This document shows, piece by piece, positions 54,763-63,444 of a stretch of DNA of 64,000 nucleotides. The stretch is from NCBI RefSeq assembly GCF_000620305.1, contig NZ_KK211105.1:125637-189636 (forward strand). The letters are read 5' to 3'. This stretch comes from Desulfitibacter alkalitolerans DSM 16504 (GTDB taxonomy: Bacteria > Bacillota > DSM-16504 > Desulfitibacterales > Desulfitibacteraceae). The notes beneath the pieces were generated by a model, which saw only the letters and a list, made by a program, of their open reading frames with translations, was not told the DNA's origin and ran no database searches. Numbering within the stretch: position 1 is the stretch's first letter; each line of letters starts with the position of its first letter. The position numbers and the translations under genes are program-made.

Positions 54763-54972
54763 TATGGTGGTGTTTTGAATAAATGACAAGCATTTTTCAT
54801 AAGAAAAATCTTCTATGCCCGCCTTATTAATCCATCACATTTTTCAAAAACTGGGGCAAGATTTCAATGTATTAGAGATTTTGAACTAATAGAAAACCTG
54901 CAGGAAATCTCTTTAGTATTTCTGCAATTAAAAAGTTACTCCCAAAACTTATAGATGAGGTGTTATGAAAGA

Positions 54973-57465
54973 GTGAAAACAAACATCCAAACAAAGAATT
55001 CGTTTAACTGGACACATTTTTATATGGAATTTGCTAACAGGCTCCTGCTATATAAGGATAATCGTCCTGGACTTCTTGAGCTAATCAAGAAGGTATTTGA
55101 TGATCTAGAAATACGCTATCCATTTATCGATAATGGAAATCCTATGGATGACATTTGTCCATTTACTGTATTTGGGTGCTTTAATAAGGGGATATCCAAT
55201 GAAAACCGCATGGGGTTAATGGATGGTATCGGCAGGGAGCTGGGAGTTAAGGCTCCAATACCAACAGAATTTGATGGTATTCCTGTACTAAATAATATGA
55301 AGGCTTGGTTTTTTGGATATAAAGCAGACAGACAGCCAGATGACATCTCTAATCTTTGGGATGTTTTTGAGGCAGCAATTATCTTTGCAGACAAATCCTC
55401 AGAGGTTTCTAAAGCTGTCTTCATCACTTGTTATGATAAGGTTAGAAAACAACAGGGCATTAAATGGAATTTAACAATGGCATTATATTGGATACGTCCA
55501 TTTTTTTACTTAAACCTTGATGAACGTAACAGAAGCTACCTAGCTGAGGCTGACAGTCCTTATATGGCGAATATAACTAAAGTTTCTAATTTAAAACAAC
55601 TCCCTAGTGCTAAAACCTATTTGGAACTAATTGCTGTCTGTAAGGATATCTTTCAAAAGAATGATAGCCCACATCATAGCTTTCCCGAGTTATCACATGC
55701 TGCATGGCTGACCTCAACTTCAACAAATCAAAACAAAAAAAGATCCACCGCCAGCTTCCTCAAGTGGTTTGCCCCTATAATTAATGCGTTAAAAACTATA
55801 GGAGGCACTGCAACACCAGAACAGGTTCGCAGCCAAATTATAGATGACTTAAGCCTATCTGATGAAATTGTAAATGAAACACGTGGTAAAACCTCAACTA
55901 AAAAGTTTGACAACGAGATCGCCTTTGCAAGAAATTATCTAACTTATGAAGGGTATATTGATAAGTCTGTCAGAGGAGTCTGGAAGCTTACAAATAAGGG
56001 TTTCACAGACCCTATGAATGAGGAAATTGCAGGTGAGATATTCTTAAAATGGGTAGATATTCTCAAGGAGCGCCGTGAAAATTCAAACTCCTCGCCTGAT
56101 GTACAGGATAAAAATGAAAAGCGATACTGGATTTATGCTCCTGGAAACAATTCCTCCAAATGGGATGAATTTTACTCACAAAAAATTATGGGCATCGGCT
56201 GGGATGAAATGGGTGATTTAAATCAATATCCAACCAAGGATGCTATGAAAACAAAAATGAAGGAGCTTTATGGAGAGGACTACTCCTATAAAAATTCTGC
56301 CCATGCAACGTGGCAATTTGCACATGAAATTAAACCAGGAGATGTTGTTTATGTAAAAAAGGGATTATATAAAATCATCGGGCGTGGGATAGTGGAATCC
56401 GATTACTATTATGATACAAACAGGGATGAGTTCAAACATCTTCATAACATTAATTGGACACATAACGGAGAGTGGGAACATCCTGGACAAGCTGTTTTAA
56501 AAGTCCTCACCGACATTTCTCCCTATACTGATTATGTACAAAAATTGGAAAACGCTTTTGTTAATGATGATACTGTAGACATTATTGAAGAAGAAAAAGA
56601 GGTTGTATATGAGCCTTACACAGAAGATGATTTTTTAAGTGAAGTGTTTATGAGTGAAGAAAGTTATAACACATTAGCTAACCTGCTGAAAGCCAAGAAA
56701 AATCTAATTTTACAAGGTGCTCCTGGTGTTGGAAAAACATTTGTTGCAAAAAGACTTGCCTATTCAATTATGGGAGTAAAAGATACCAGCCGAGTTATGA
56801 TAATTCAGTTTCATCAAAGCTATAGTTATGAAGATTTTATTATGGGCTTTCGCCCTTCAAAAGATGGATTTGAATTAAAAGCTGGACCATTTTATCAGTT
56901 TTGCAAAACAGCACAGGATGATAACGAACAGGACTATTTCTTTATCATCGATGAGATTAACAGAGGAAATCTAAGTAAGATCTTTGGTGAACTGCTTATG
57001 CTTATTGAAAATGAAAAGCGTGGTGAAAAGCTTCGTCTACTGTATTCAAACGAGTTGTTTTCTGTCCCAAAAAATGTTCACATTATTGGTATGATGAATA
57101 CTGCTGATAGAAGCCTTGCCATGATTGACTATGCCCTAAGAAGAAGATTTGCTTTCTTTGAAATTGAGCCTGCTTTTAATTCTGACGGGTTTAAGGCAAT
57201 AATGTTAGAAGCAAATAACCAAAAATACAATGCTCTAATTGAACAAATCCAAGCTCTAAACGAATACATCAGCAAAGATGAGGCACTTGGCCATGGTTTT
57301 AGAATAGGACATAGCTATCTTTGTACTAATAAGGAGATTAATGATGGATGGCTAAACTCAGTTATACATTATGAGATTTTACCACTCCTTAACGAATACT
57401 GGTTTGATGAGAAATCTAAAATCGAACAATGGACAATTAGGCTGTGTGGTGCCTTAAATGATTAG
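54973..57465 (+). CDS. mcrB: McrB-type GTPase with Mrr-N-like and EVE-like domains
   Basis: About 830 residues; the numbers that follow count from the alternative ATG at 54955. Residues 15-205 are an N-terminal domain common in such Firmicute proteins; 265-350 look like an Mrr-N winged helix (FLKWFAPIINALKTIGG); 390-525 look like an EVE domain (YWIYAPGNNSSKWDEF, KPGDVVYVKKGLYKIIGRG); 560-836 are the AAA+ motor: Walker A GAPGVGKTF (about 588), Walker B FFIIDEINRGN (about 662) and MNTADRSLAMID (about 714). It should power cleavage of modified DNA with McrC. Start is GTG 54973, GAGGTG upstream, or ATG 54955. Confidence 0.88.
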   Translation: MKTNIQTKNSFNWTHFYMEFANRLLLYKDNRPGLLELIKKVFDDLEIRYPFIDNGNPMDDICPFTVFGCFNKGISNENRMGLMDGIGRELGVKAPIPTEFDGIPVLNNMKAWFFGYKADRQPDDISNLWDVFEAAIIFADKSSEVSKAVFITCYDKVRKQQGIKWNLTMALYWIRPFFYLNLDERNRSYLAEADSPYMANITKVSNLKQLPSAKTYLELIAVCKDIFQKNDSPHHSFPELSHAAWLTSTSTNQNKKRSTASFLKWFAPIINALKTIGGTATPEQVRSQIIDDLSLSDEIVNETRGKTSTKKFDNEIAFARNYLTYEGYIDKSVRGVWKLTNKGFTDPMNEEIAGEIFLKWVDILKERRENSNSSPDVQDKNEKRYWIYAPGNNSSKWDEFYSQKIMGIGWDEMGDLNQYPTKDAMKTKMKELYGEDYSYKNSAHATWQFAHEIKPGDVVYVKKGLYKIIGRGIVESDYYYDTNRDEFKHLHNINWTHNGEWEHPGQAVLKVLTDISPYTDYVQKLENAFVNDDTVDIIEEEKEVVYEPYTEDDFLSEVFMSEESYNTLANLLKAKKNLILQGAPGVGKTFVAKRLAYSIMGVKDTSRVMIIQFHQSYSYEDFIMGFRPSKDGFELKAGPFYQFCKTAQDDNEQDYFFIIDEINRGNLSKIFGELLMLIENEKRGEKLRLLYSNELFSVPKNVHIIGMMNTADRSLAMIDYALRRRFAFFEIEPAFNSDGFKAIMLEANNQKYNALIEQIQALNEYISKDEALGHGFRIGHSYLCTNKEINDGWLNSVIHYEILPLLNEYWFDEKSKIEQWTIRLCGALND

Positions 57466-58492
57466 GATAAAGAACGTCTATTATATGCTTGCTTACGCAT
57501 TTCAGGTTTTAAGAGAGGAAGGCTATGCAAAAATTGCAGTAGAGGAATTTGCCAATGCATCTGACTTACTGGCAGCCATTCTTGCTAAGGGTATTGCAAA
57601 CCAAATAAAAAGGGGCCTAGGGAAGGAGTACAACAGTAAAGTAGAAGCAATTAGCTCACCTATTGGTAAAATAAATGTTTCTAGTTCCATAAGGCAGCAA
57701 ACCTTGCTTAAAAAGCAGCTAGTTTGTACATTTGATGAATTTACTGATAACACATATTTGAACAAAATCCTCAAAACAACTTCAATGCTATTAATCAGAT
57801 CGTCTGAGGTTTCTTTGCTTCAAAAAAGGGCCCTAAAAAAAGCAATGGTGTATTTTGCCCATATTGATGAACTAGATCCCCTAAAGATTAGATGGCCAAG
57901 CATTAAATACCACCGCAACAATGCTACTTATGAAATGCTGGTAAATATATGTTATTTAGTTATAGAAGGCATGCTTCTTTCTGAAAATGAAGGCAAGCGA
58001 AAGCTGGCTCGGTATATTGATGATCAACGTATGCATAGGCTCTATGAAAAATTCGTATTTGAGTATTATCACAAACATTATCCACAGTTTAATGTTTCAG
58101 CTGCACATATTAATTGGGATGTGGATGATGGAATGATGGAGCTCCTCCCAACAATGAAATCGGATATCACTCTTCAATTTCAGGGCAAAACTCTCATTAT
58201 TGACACGAAGTATTATTCGCGGACCATGCAAGCAAAAGCTTTTTCTAGCAAGCAAACTATACATTCGCAGAACATGTATCAGATTTTCACCTATATAAAA
58301 AATAAAGACACTACTAATTCTGGCAGTGTAAGTGGTATTCTTCTTTATGCAAAAACAGATGAGGAGATAGTACCAGATAATGATTATATGATAAGTGGCA
58401 ACCGAATAAGTGTAAAAACCCTTGACCTGAATGAAGACTTTCCAGCAATTGAAAACCAACTTAGCAAATTGGTCACGGGTATTCTTATTTAA
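57458..58492 (+). CDS. mcrC: McrC restriction endonuclease subunit
   Basis: A 344-residue McrC protein with the PD-(D/E)xK nuclease motif: Asp237 in MKSDITL and Asp249-Thr-Lys251 in LIIDTKYY, then SKQTIHSQNMYQIFTYI. The N-terminal region opens IKNVYYMLAYAFQVL, as expected for LlaJI/McrC. It begins inside the 3' end of mcrB (8-base overlap). Together they form a type IV system that would cut DNA bearing a modified base; the recognised modification is not known. Confidence 0.9.
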   Translation: MIRIKNVYYMLAYAFQVLREEGYAKIAVEEFANASDLLAAILAKGIANQIKRGLGKEYNSKVEAISSPIGKINVSSSIRQQTLLKKQLVCTFDEFTDNTYLNKILKTTSMLLIRSSEVSLLQKRALKKAMVYFAHIDELDPLKIRWPSIKYHRNNATYEMLVNICYLVIEGMLLSENEGKRKLARYIDDQRMHRLYEKFVFEYYHKHYPQFNVSAAHINWDVDDGMMELLPTMKSDITLQFQGKTLIIDTKYYSRTMQAKAFSSKQTIHSQNMYQIFTYIKNKDTTNSGSVSGILLYAKTDEEIVPDNDYMISGNRISVKTLDLNEDFPAIENQLSKLVTGILI

Positions 58493-58548
58493 TTATTAGT
58501 TTTGATGGTTATTTAAAAGCTTAATAACAATTTTACTCCAGAAATATA

Positions 58549-58779
58549 GTGGTAGATGGATATCATCACAAACTAAAACTATTTTATTACGGCTGGATAA
58601 CATGTCTTTTAGTAGGATCCATACCATACATAAACTCAAAGCCATATAAAATCACAGGTTTAGCTGATGGAAGCCTAGATGATGAGCTTGTAGAACAGGC
58701 TATAAATAACAGCTTTGAAAACTTTAAGTTAACAGGGGAAAAGAAGCTAAGTAAGCTCTTTATTAAGCGTATTAACTAA
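58549..58779 (+). CDS. Doubtful short reading frame
   Basis: 76 residues from a GTG with no clear ribosome site. I recognise no family; it could be a remnant. The C-terminal half is acidic and helical (LVEQAINNSFENF), and the end is basic. Confidence 0.25.
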   Translation: MVDGYHHKLKLFYYGWITCLLVGSIPYINSKPYKITGLADGSLDDELVEQAINNSFENFKLTGEKKLSKLFIKRIN

Positions 58780-58997
58780 GATGTAAAAATTTTGAAGGAA
58801 ACGTGCTAAAATATAGGTAGATAGTAGACAGGAACTTTTCTTCACAACGTTTTGTAATGGCGGGGATTAAATGGTATAATATGGTTATAATCTTCAGGTC
58901 ACTGGATATGATATAATTTGGTTAGGGGTGGAAAGTCTGAAAGAATTCTTTCATTACGTTTTGTGCCTTGAGCGAAGCGAAAGGAATGGAAATAATT

Positions 58998-59213
58998 ATG
59001 AAGCAAAATTTGAATGAAGTCTGGGAGTTAATCGATCAATTGTCACTTGATGAAAAAAAGATAATCTATAAAAGAATGCAAACTGATATTAACACTAAGT
59101 TAAATAATATCTTGAATAAGACTAACGAACGCTGCGAAGAAGAACCAATTCCTTTTGAAGATATTACTAAAGAAGTTGAAGCAGTGAGAAGGAAAAGATA
59201 TGAGCAAGATTAA
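58998..59213 (+). CDS. Antitoxin-like small protein
   Basis: A 71-residue protein, MKQNLNEVWELIDQLSLDEKKIIYKRM, then a helical, charged tail ending RRKRYEQD. The length, helical character and overlap with a PIN gene point to an antitoxin of a VapBC-like pair. The ATG at 58998 is preferred over upstream in-frame starts, though its ribosome site is poor. Repeated TATAAT-like boxes (58878-58920) lie before it. Confidence 0.5.
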   Translation: MKQNLNEVWELIDQLSLDEKKIIYKRMQTDINTKLNNILNKTNERCEEEPIPFEDITKEVEAVRRKRYEQD

Positions 59214-59461
59214 AATATTAGTAGATACTAATATTTTTATTAGTGCCTATCTTGGGAGCAAAAAGGCCAAATTTCTTATAAAAGAGATACTTATGGACGA
59301 AGACAAAATGAAGTTCCACTCAATCATTACCTGAATTGTTTTTGGAAAAGGGAATTCCCTTTATTAAAGAAATTGTATCACAGGGCAGCAGCTATGGATA
59401 CAGTAATACTCATCCAACTGTCCCAAGTTACATATGCGACAGACAGACTTCTATTAAAAGA
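59200..59461 (+). pseudogene. Broken PIN-domain toxin
   Basis: MSKIKILVDTNIFISAYLG is the N-terminus of a PIN ribonuclease with its first catalytic Asp, but the frame ends after 44 residues (59334), against about 140 usual. The following DNA keeps fragments of coding sequence in shifted frames, such as LPELFLEKGIPFIKEI. The gene overlaps the antitoxin by 14 bases. Confidence 0.65.
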
Positions 59462-59719
59462 ATAATAGACAAAAATATGATATAATAGAGAAAATAATTG
59501 CAGGAGGTTATAATTAGAGCCTGGTATATGGCAGTTATTCCTATTAGGAAAAGCAAAAAAGTACTCATAACTAAAAAATTGCATACCATTCTGATGATGG
59601 TACTAATTCATGATGGTACTAGTCATTGTAATAACTATGGGTGTAATGATATAAGTTAGCTTATAATGGAAAAGATATTAATGGGTTCCTCATTATAGGA
59701 TTAAGGGAAGGAAATTTCT

Positions 59720-60235
59720 ATGAGCACAGCTGAATTAGAATTAAAAGATATAATTGAGAGAATAATCATTGCTGATACAGAACTTGAGGAAGTATTACAG
59801 AAAAATGAGAGAATAAAACTAACCATTTTAGGTTCTAGTGCTTTTATTATAAAGAAATACTTAAACAGGACAACAAGAGATATTGATGTATATATAACGG
59901 CAGATAAGCGAATAAAAGAAATATTAGATAATAATGCTATAAACGACAGATGTATGCCAATTATAAATATCTGTGAAGGGTTTGAAAAAAGAGTAAATAA
60001 GGTTAACTTGAACTTAAAGCATATAGAAGTATTTGTTTTAGGTGACTATGATCTATTGATTTCGAAAATAGGTACAGGTCGCCCAAAAGATTTAGATGAC
60101 ATAGTGCAATCAGGTTTGATTGAAAAAATAGATTTCAATAAACTAGAATCAATTATTAAAGAAGAGTTAGCTACTGCAGTTAATGAGCAAAGATTGTGGT
60201 CCGATGTTAATTATCTAAAATCCATAAAAAAGTAG
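59720..60235 (+). CDS. DUF6036-like nucleotidyltransferase
   Basis: A 171-residue protein with the polymerase-beta-type nucleotidyltransferase signature: LTILGSSAFIIKKYLNRTTRDIDVYI (GS...DxD) and the later YDLLISKIGTGRPKDLDDI, typical of DUF6036/AbiEii-type proteins. Such enzymes act as toxins or antitoxins in some phage-defence and TA systems. Its partner follows immediately. Strong AAGGGAAGG site. Confidence 0.75.
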   Translation: MSTAELELKDIIERIIIADTELEEVLQKNERIKLTILGSSAFIIKKYLNRTTRDIDVYITADKRIKEILDNNAINDRCMPIINICEGFEKRVNKVNLNLKHIEVFVLGDYDLLISKIGTGRPKDLDDIVQSGLIEKIDFNKLESIIKEELATAVNEQRLWSDVNYLKSIKK

Positions 60236-60244
60236 GTGAATAAA

Positions 60245-60706
60245 ATGAGCTTCTCAAAATATATGACTTCATATAAAAATCAATTAACGAATTTAAATTC
60301 ATTAGAAGCAATAATTAAAGAAGCTCCAAAAAATCACAGATTGCAGAAACTATTGGTAGGGTATATGTTAAAAGATAGAAGAATACTAAATAGAGTTCTA
60401 GGACTATCAAAACATGATCCCTATGCAGAAAAATTAGTATGCCATGCAAAAATTGCTTTAATGGATTTATGCAATAGTGAGTCTGTTGAAAAAAGAAGAT
60501 TAGCAAGTCAACTACTCAAAAATACACGTTTGAAAATACAAAATGTTCCAGAAGAAAATATAAAGTACTGGGAACGAGTTGGATATGCAAAGATATTTGA
60601 AACTTATTTAGCAGAACAAAAGAAAAATAACATGAGTCATCAAATGAAAGTCAGGGTTGACAAAAAACTTAAAGAAGTCAATTGGGATAAACTAATAACA
60701 TCATAA
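60245..60706 (+). CDS. Unknown partner of the nucleotidyltransferase
   Basis: A 153-residue, basic and helical protein with no family I recognise (MSFSKYMTSYKNQLTNLNSL at the start, VDKKLKEVNWDKL at the end). ATG 60245 is eight bases after AGGTG; GTG 60236 is too close to it. The gap to the nucleotidyltransferase is nine bases, so the two likely act together, perhaps as toxin and antitoxin. A hairpin follows. Confidence 0.6.
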   Translation: MSFSKYMTSYKNQLTNLNSLEAIIKEAPKNHRLQKLLVGYMLKDRRILNRVLGLSKHDPYAEKLVCHAKIALMDLCNSESVEKRRLASQLLKNTRLKIQNVPEENIKYWERVGYAKIFETYLAEQKKNNMSHQMKVRVDKKLKEVNWDKLITS

Positions 60707-60710
60707 AAAA

Positions 60711-60747
60711 TTTCCAAGGATTTTTGTATAAGCAAAACCCTTGGAAA
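60711..60747 (+). terminator. Hairpin after the nucleotidyltransferase pair
   Basis: TTTCCAAGG pairs with CCTTGGAAA (60711-60719 with 60739-60747) with further A-T pairing inside (TTTT/AAAA). No T-run follows, so termination may be weak. Confidence 0.55.
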
Positions 60748-60797
60748 TAGAAGCTTTTAGAGCTTTATAGTAGTTCTTAGAAAGCCCAAACTTATGT

Positions 60798-60839
60798 TTG
60801 GGGTGGTAGAGGTCGTCGGTTCAAATCCGGTCGCTCCGA
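60798..60839 (+). repeat. Attachment-site repeat, right copy (tRNA-Pro fragment)
   Basis: Exact 42-base copy of the tRNA-Pro 3' half, without the 5' half and without CCA. It is not a tRNA gene and marks the right border of the island. From 60840 to 61084 I see two short inverted repeats (CTATTTCAA/TTGAAATAG and GGTTAT/ATAACC) and no gene. Confidence 0.88.
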
Positions 60840-61084
60840 ACTATTTCAAATTCTTGAAATAGATTAGCAATCATCGGGTTATATAATAACCAAAAATTAA
60901 CTAAATTTAAAAAGGAAAAACATTATTTTGGAGAAATTCTTTTTATAGGTTGCCTGGAGATGCAGAATAATGCTAAAGCAGAAATAAGAAATAAAATTAG
61001 CAAGGGCAGAAAAGCCCATGTTTTATGGAGTATAATCTTACCTCCAATGCTTTTGGGGTTCATAAATTGAGAGGAGATGGTCTA

Positions 61085-62132
61085 ATGTTAAATAACTTGA
61101 TTGGAAGCTATGAAATTACTAATAAACTAGGAGAAGGCACATATGGCTTGGTGTTTGATGGATTTCATAGGGTTTTAGGAAGGCGCACGGCATTAAAAAT
61201 ACTGAAGCATACGGGTAATGAAGAAGAAATGGAAAGAAGGATAGACCTATTTATTCGTGAAGCAAGAATTGTAGCCCAATTAAAACACCATAACATCGTA
61301 GAGATTTATGACGTTTTTTTTAGTGAAATAGGTCCATGTATTGCTATGGAGTATATTCATGGAGAAAATCTTAGAACTTGTATGAACTTGTTTGAAACCT
61401 CAAATAGTCAAAATATTGAGATTTTTGGTCAAATCCTTGAGGGATTAGAGGTCTTACATAATAATGGAATAATACATAGAGACTTAAAACCAGAAACCTT
61501 CTAATCAAATTTGAAAACAACCAGGTTAAAATCACTGACTTTGGTATCGCAGTTGGTACACAAAGTGATTTACTTATGACTAAAGCCAACAGTGTGGCGG
61601 GCACGTTAGTCTATATGTCTCCAGAGCAGCTTAACGGAAATATTGACTTTAGATCTGACCTATGGGCTATTGGAGTTATTTTGTACGAGATGCTTACAGG
61701 AAAGTTACCATTCAATGGACATAGTGAATTTGAGGTAATAGATGGAATAAGAGCAGGAACTTATCATGGATTAGATAGAGATATTTATCCCAAGTGGGCC
61801 TGTGATATTGTTAAAGGTCTATTGGTGGTTAACCCTAATGACCGAATACAATCATGCGGTGAGATTTTAAATGTTTACCAATTAAAAAAAGTACTGGTCA
61901 CTCTATTGCTAAAGACCTAAATCCTGAGGTATTGCTAAACACTGTCCTAAAAGTATTACCTGATAAAAATATTTCAGTAAATAGAGAAGAAGTCATCAGG
62001 TGGGCAGCACAAGATATTGGAATAACAAGAGTAGGGAAAAAAATCAGACATGAGTTCCTTAAGGCGATTCGAAGAGGTGTCAAAAGAAGTCTTATAGTTG
62101 AGGATAAAGAGAGTAATTTGGCCCGTTTATAA
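61085..62132 (+). pseudogene. Serine/threonine protein kinase broken by two frameshifts
   Basis: Three frame segments. The first (from 61085) has the glycine loop LGEGTYGLVFDG, TALKIL, and ends at HRDLKPE where one A appears to be lost (about 61493). The second keeps the DFG motif in KITDFGIAVG and YMSPEQL. The third, from the A7 run (61884-61890), adds a C-terminal winged-helix-like stretch VNREEVIRWAAQDIGITRVGKKIRHEF that resembles the DUF3320 domain. Read together they make one kinase with a DNA-associated C-terminal module. Sequencing error cannot be excluded. Confidence 0.75.
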
Positions 62133-62243
62133 TTCATTAATATATATTATTCCTACCATGATGTTTTTAATGGTGATGAGGAAAGTTTTATCAAAAACTG
62201 ATGAAGCATATAGATCTAAACTTAACAACAAAAAATCATCTCG

Positions 62244-62398
62244 AACTGATATTCCCTGACAGATTCGGTCAGGGTATTTTTTATAATAGGGGTATGGGTA
62301 GAAACAACATGAAATTTTAAATGTAGAATAATTGGGGAATTTGTCGGTTATTTGCATATGAACGCAGGCAGGAAATGACATGTAAAGATTGAAAGATT
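62244..62398 (+). promoter_or_regulatory. Repeated ~155-bp promoter element, copy 2 (before the WYL gene)
   Basis: Matches the element at 54607-54762 in its main blocks. The palindrome CCCTGAC-N7-GTCAGGG is at 62254-62274, seven bases before TATAAT (62282-62287), the same spacing as in copy 1. The WYL start is about 180 bases downstream. No gene is seen between 62133 and 62463. Confidence 0.75.
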
Positions 62399-62463
62399 TT
62401 AGTATGTTTATTTCTGATAAGGTTATTACCAATAACTATAAAAAGTTTTTTTAGGAGTAACTT

Positions 62464-63444
62464 ATGGAAAGATTATTTACCATTTTAAATCACCTGAAAA
62501 ACAACAGCGGTTTAACAGCAACAAAACTAGCTCAATTATGCTCCACTACTGAGCGTACCATCTATAGAGATGTTAAAAAGCTTGACGATCTAGGCTTTCA
62601 GGTAATATCCATGGGTAAAAAAGGCTATTATCTTGTGGATGCCCCTCAGACTAATTATCCTGCAAAACTAACCCAAGAAGAATACCTGGCACTTCACCTA
62701 TTTCATTCAATGGCCTGCCAGAATAAAGATGAAAAATCCATTCTATCTAACTGCTATAACTCAGCCATGAAAAAAGTAATGGCATCCCTAAAAGTTTCTA
62801 ATAACCAAACCGACCTGACAAAATCTCTTAACGAAAGAATACGTATATATGATAATCAGCTAAATAAGGAACAGCTGGACTTTACCAAGGTCTTAGTTGA
62901 AGCTTTTTTAAATAATATAAGTGTATGTTGCAGCTATGACTCAGCAGCAAGTAAAACTGTGATAGAGCGGACCATTGACCCATATTATCTCATAACCAGG
63001 GCAGGAAATTATTATCTCATAGCATACTGCCACCACCATAAAGAAATTAGGACCTATCGACTAAGCAGATTTAAAAAGATAGGCCTTACTGCACAAAACT
63101 TCAGCCTACCAAAGGATTTTGACATTGAAGACTACCTATCTAACATGTGGCAGATCTTTGATGAAAATGAAAACATAACTTTCAAGGTTAGATTTGCAAA
63201 GACAATAACTAGGTACGTAAAAGAGGAATTATATTATTCTGACCCAATACTAACTGAACTTCCTGGAGGAGGGTTATTAATGGAGGTAACAGTTAAAAGC
63301 GGCAGTGAGTTTTTACGCTGGCTTTTGAAATACGGCAGCCAGGCTGAAATTTTATATCCCAAAAAGTATCGGGATCAGATGAAACAGGAGATAGAAGCAA
63401 TGCTTGAATTGTATTCAGGGAGTGATGCTGGTGACGATAAATAA
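62464..63444 (+). CDS. WYL-domain transcriptional regulator
   Basis: A 326-residue regulator: N-terminal helix-turn-helix (LTATKLAQLCSTTERTIYRDVKKLDDLGF), a WYL domain around residues 145-225 (RTIDPYYLITRAGNYYLIAYCHHHKEIRTYRLSRF) and a C-terminal WCX part (ENITFKVRFAKTITRYVKEELY). WYL regulators are known repressors of phage-defence and CRISPR loci, and their WYL domain is thought to bind nucleic-acid ligands. A repeat of its own promoter lies before mcrB. ATG after TTTTTAGGAG. Confidence 0.93.
   Translation: MERLFTILNHLKNNSGLTATKLAQLCSTTERTIYRDVKKLDDLGFQVISMGKKGYYLVDAPQTNYPAKLTQEEYLALHLFHSMACQNKDEKSILSNCYNSAMKKVMASLKVSNNQTDLTKSLNERIRIYDNQLNKEQLDFTKVLVEAFLNNISVCCSYDSAASKTVIERTIDPYYLITRAGNYYLIAYCHHHKEIRTYRLSRFKKIGLTAQNFSLPKDFDIEDYLSNMWQIFDENENITFKVRFAKTITRYVKEELYYSDPILTELPGGGLLMEVTVKSGSEFLRWLLKYGSQAEILYPKKYRDQMKQEIEAMLELYSGSDAGDDK

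Larger units (their letters stand above)
54233..60839 (+). mobile_element. Genomic island in tRNA-Pro (defence-type cargo, no integrase)
   Basis: About 6.6 kb lying between identical 42-base copies of the tRNA-Pro 3' end. It holds the McrBC pair, an antitoxin with a broken PIN toxin and a nucleotidyltransferase with a partner. No integrase or transfer gene is recognisable, so it is either degraded, mobilised from elsewhere, or one unit of a tandem array. Confidence 0.78.

Noticed and set aside
58860..58925. Several TATAAT-like boxes as stacked promoters of the antitoxin
   Set aside because: They are A+T-rich repeats without consistent -35 boxes; noted under the antitoxin only.
60798..60839. 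A second tRNA-Pro gene
   Set aside because: Only the 3' half of the tRNA is present; the D arm and acceptor 5' strand are missing. It is an attachment-site copy.
54233..60839. CRISPR array
   Set aside because: The only repeats are two attachment copies 6.6 kb apart and the promoter element; no short regularly spaced repeats exist anywhere in the window.
62127..62432. A 101-residue minus-strand reading frame, and two similar ones at 54589-54793
   Set aside because: They lie opposite the repeated promoter element, have no family similarity and no ribosome sites. Their similarity to each other comes from the repeat.
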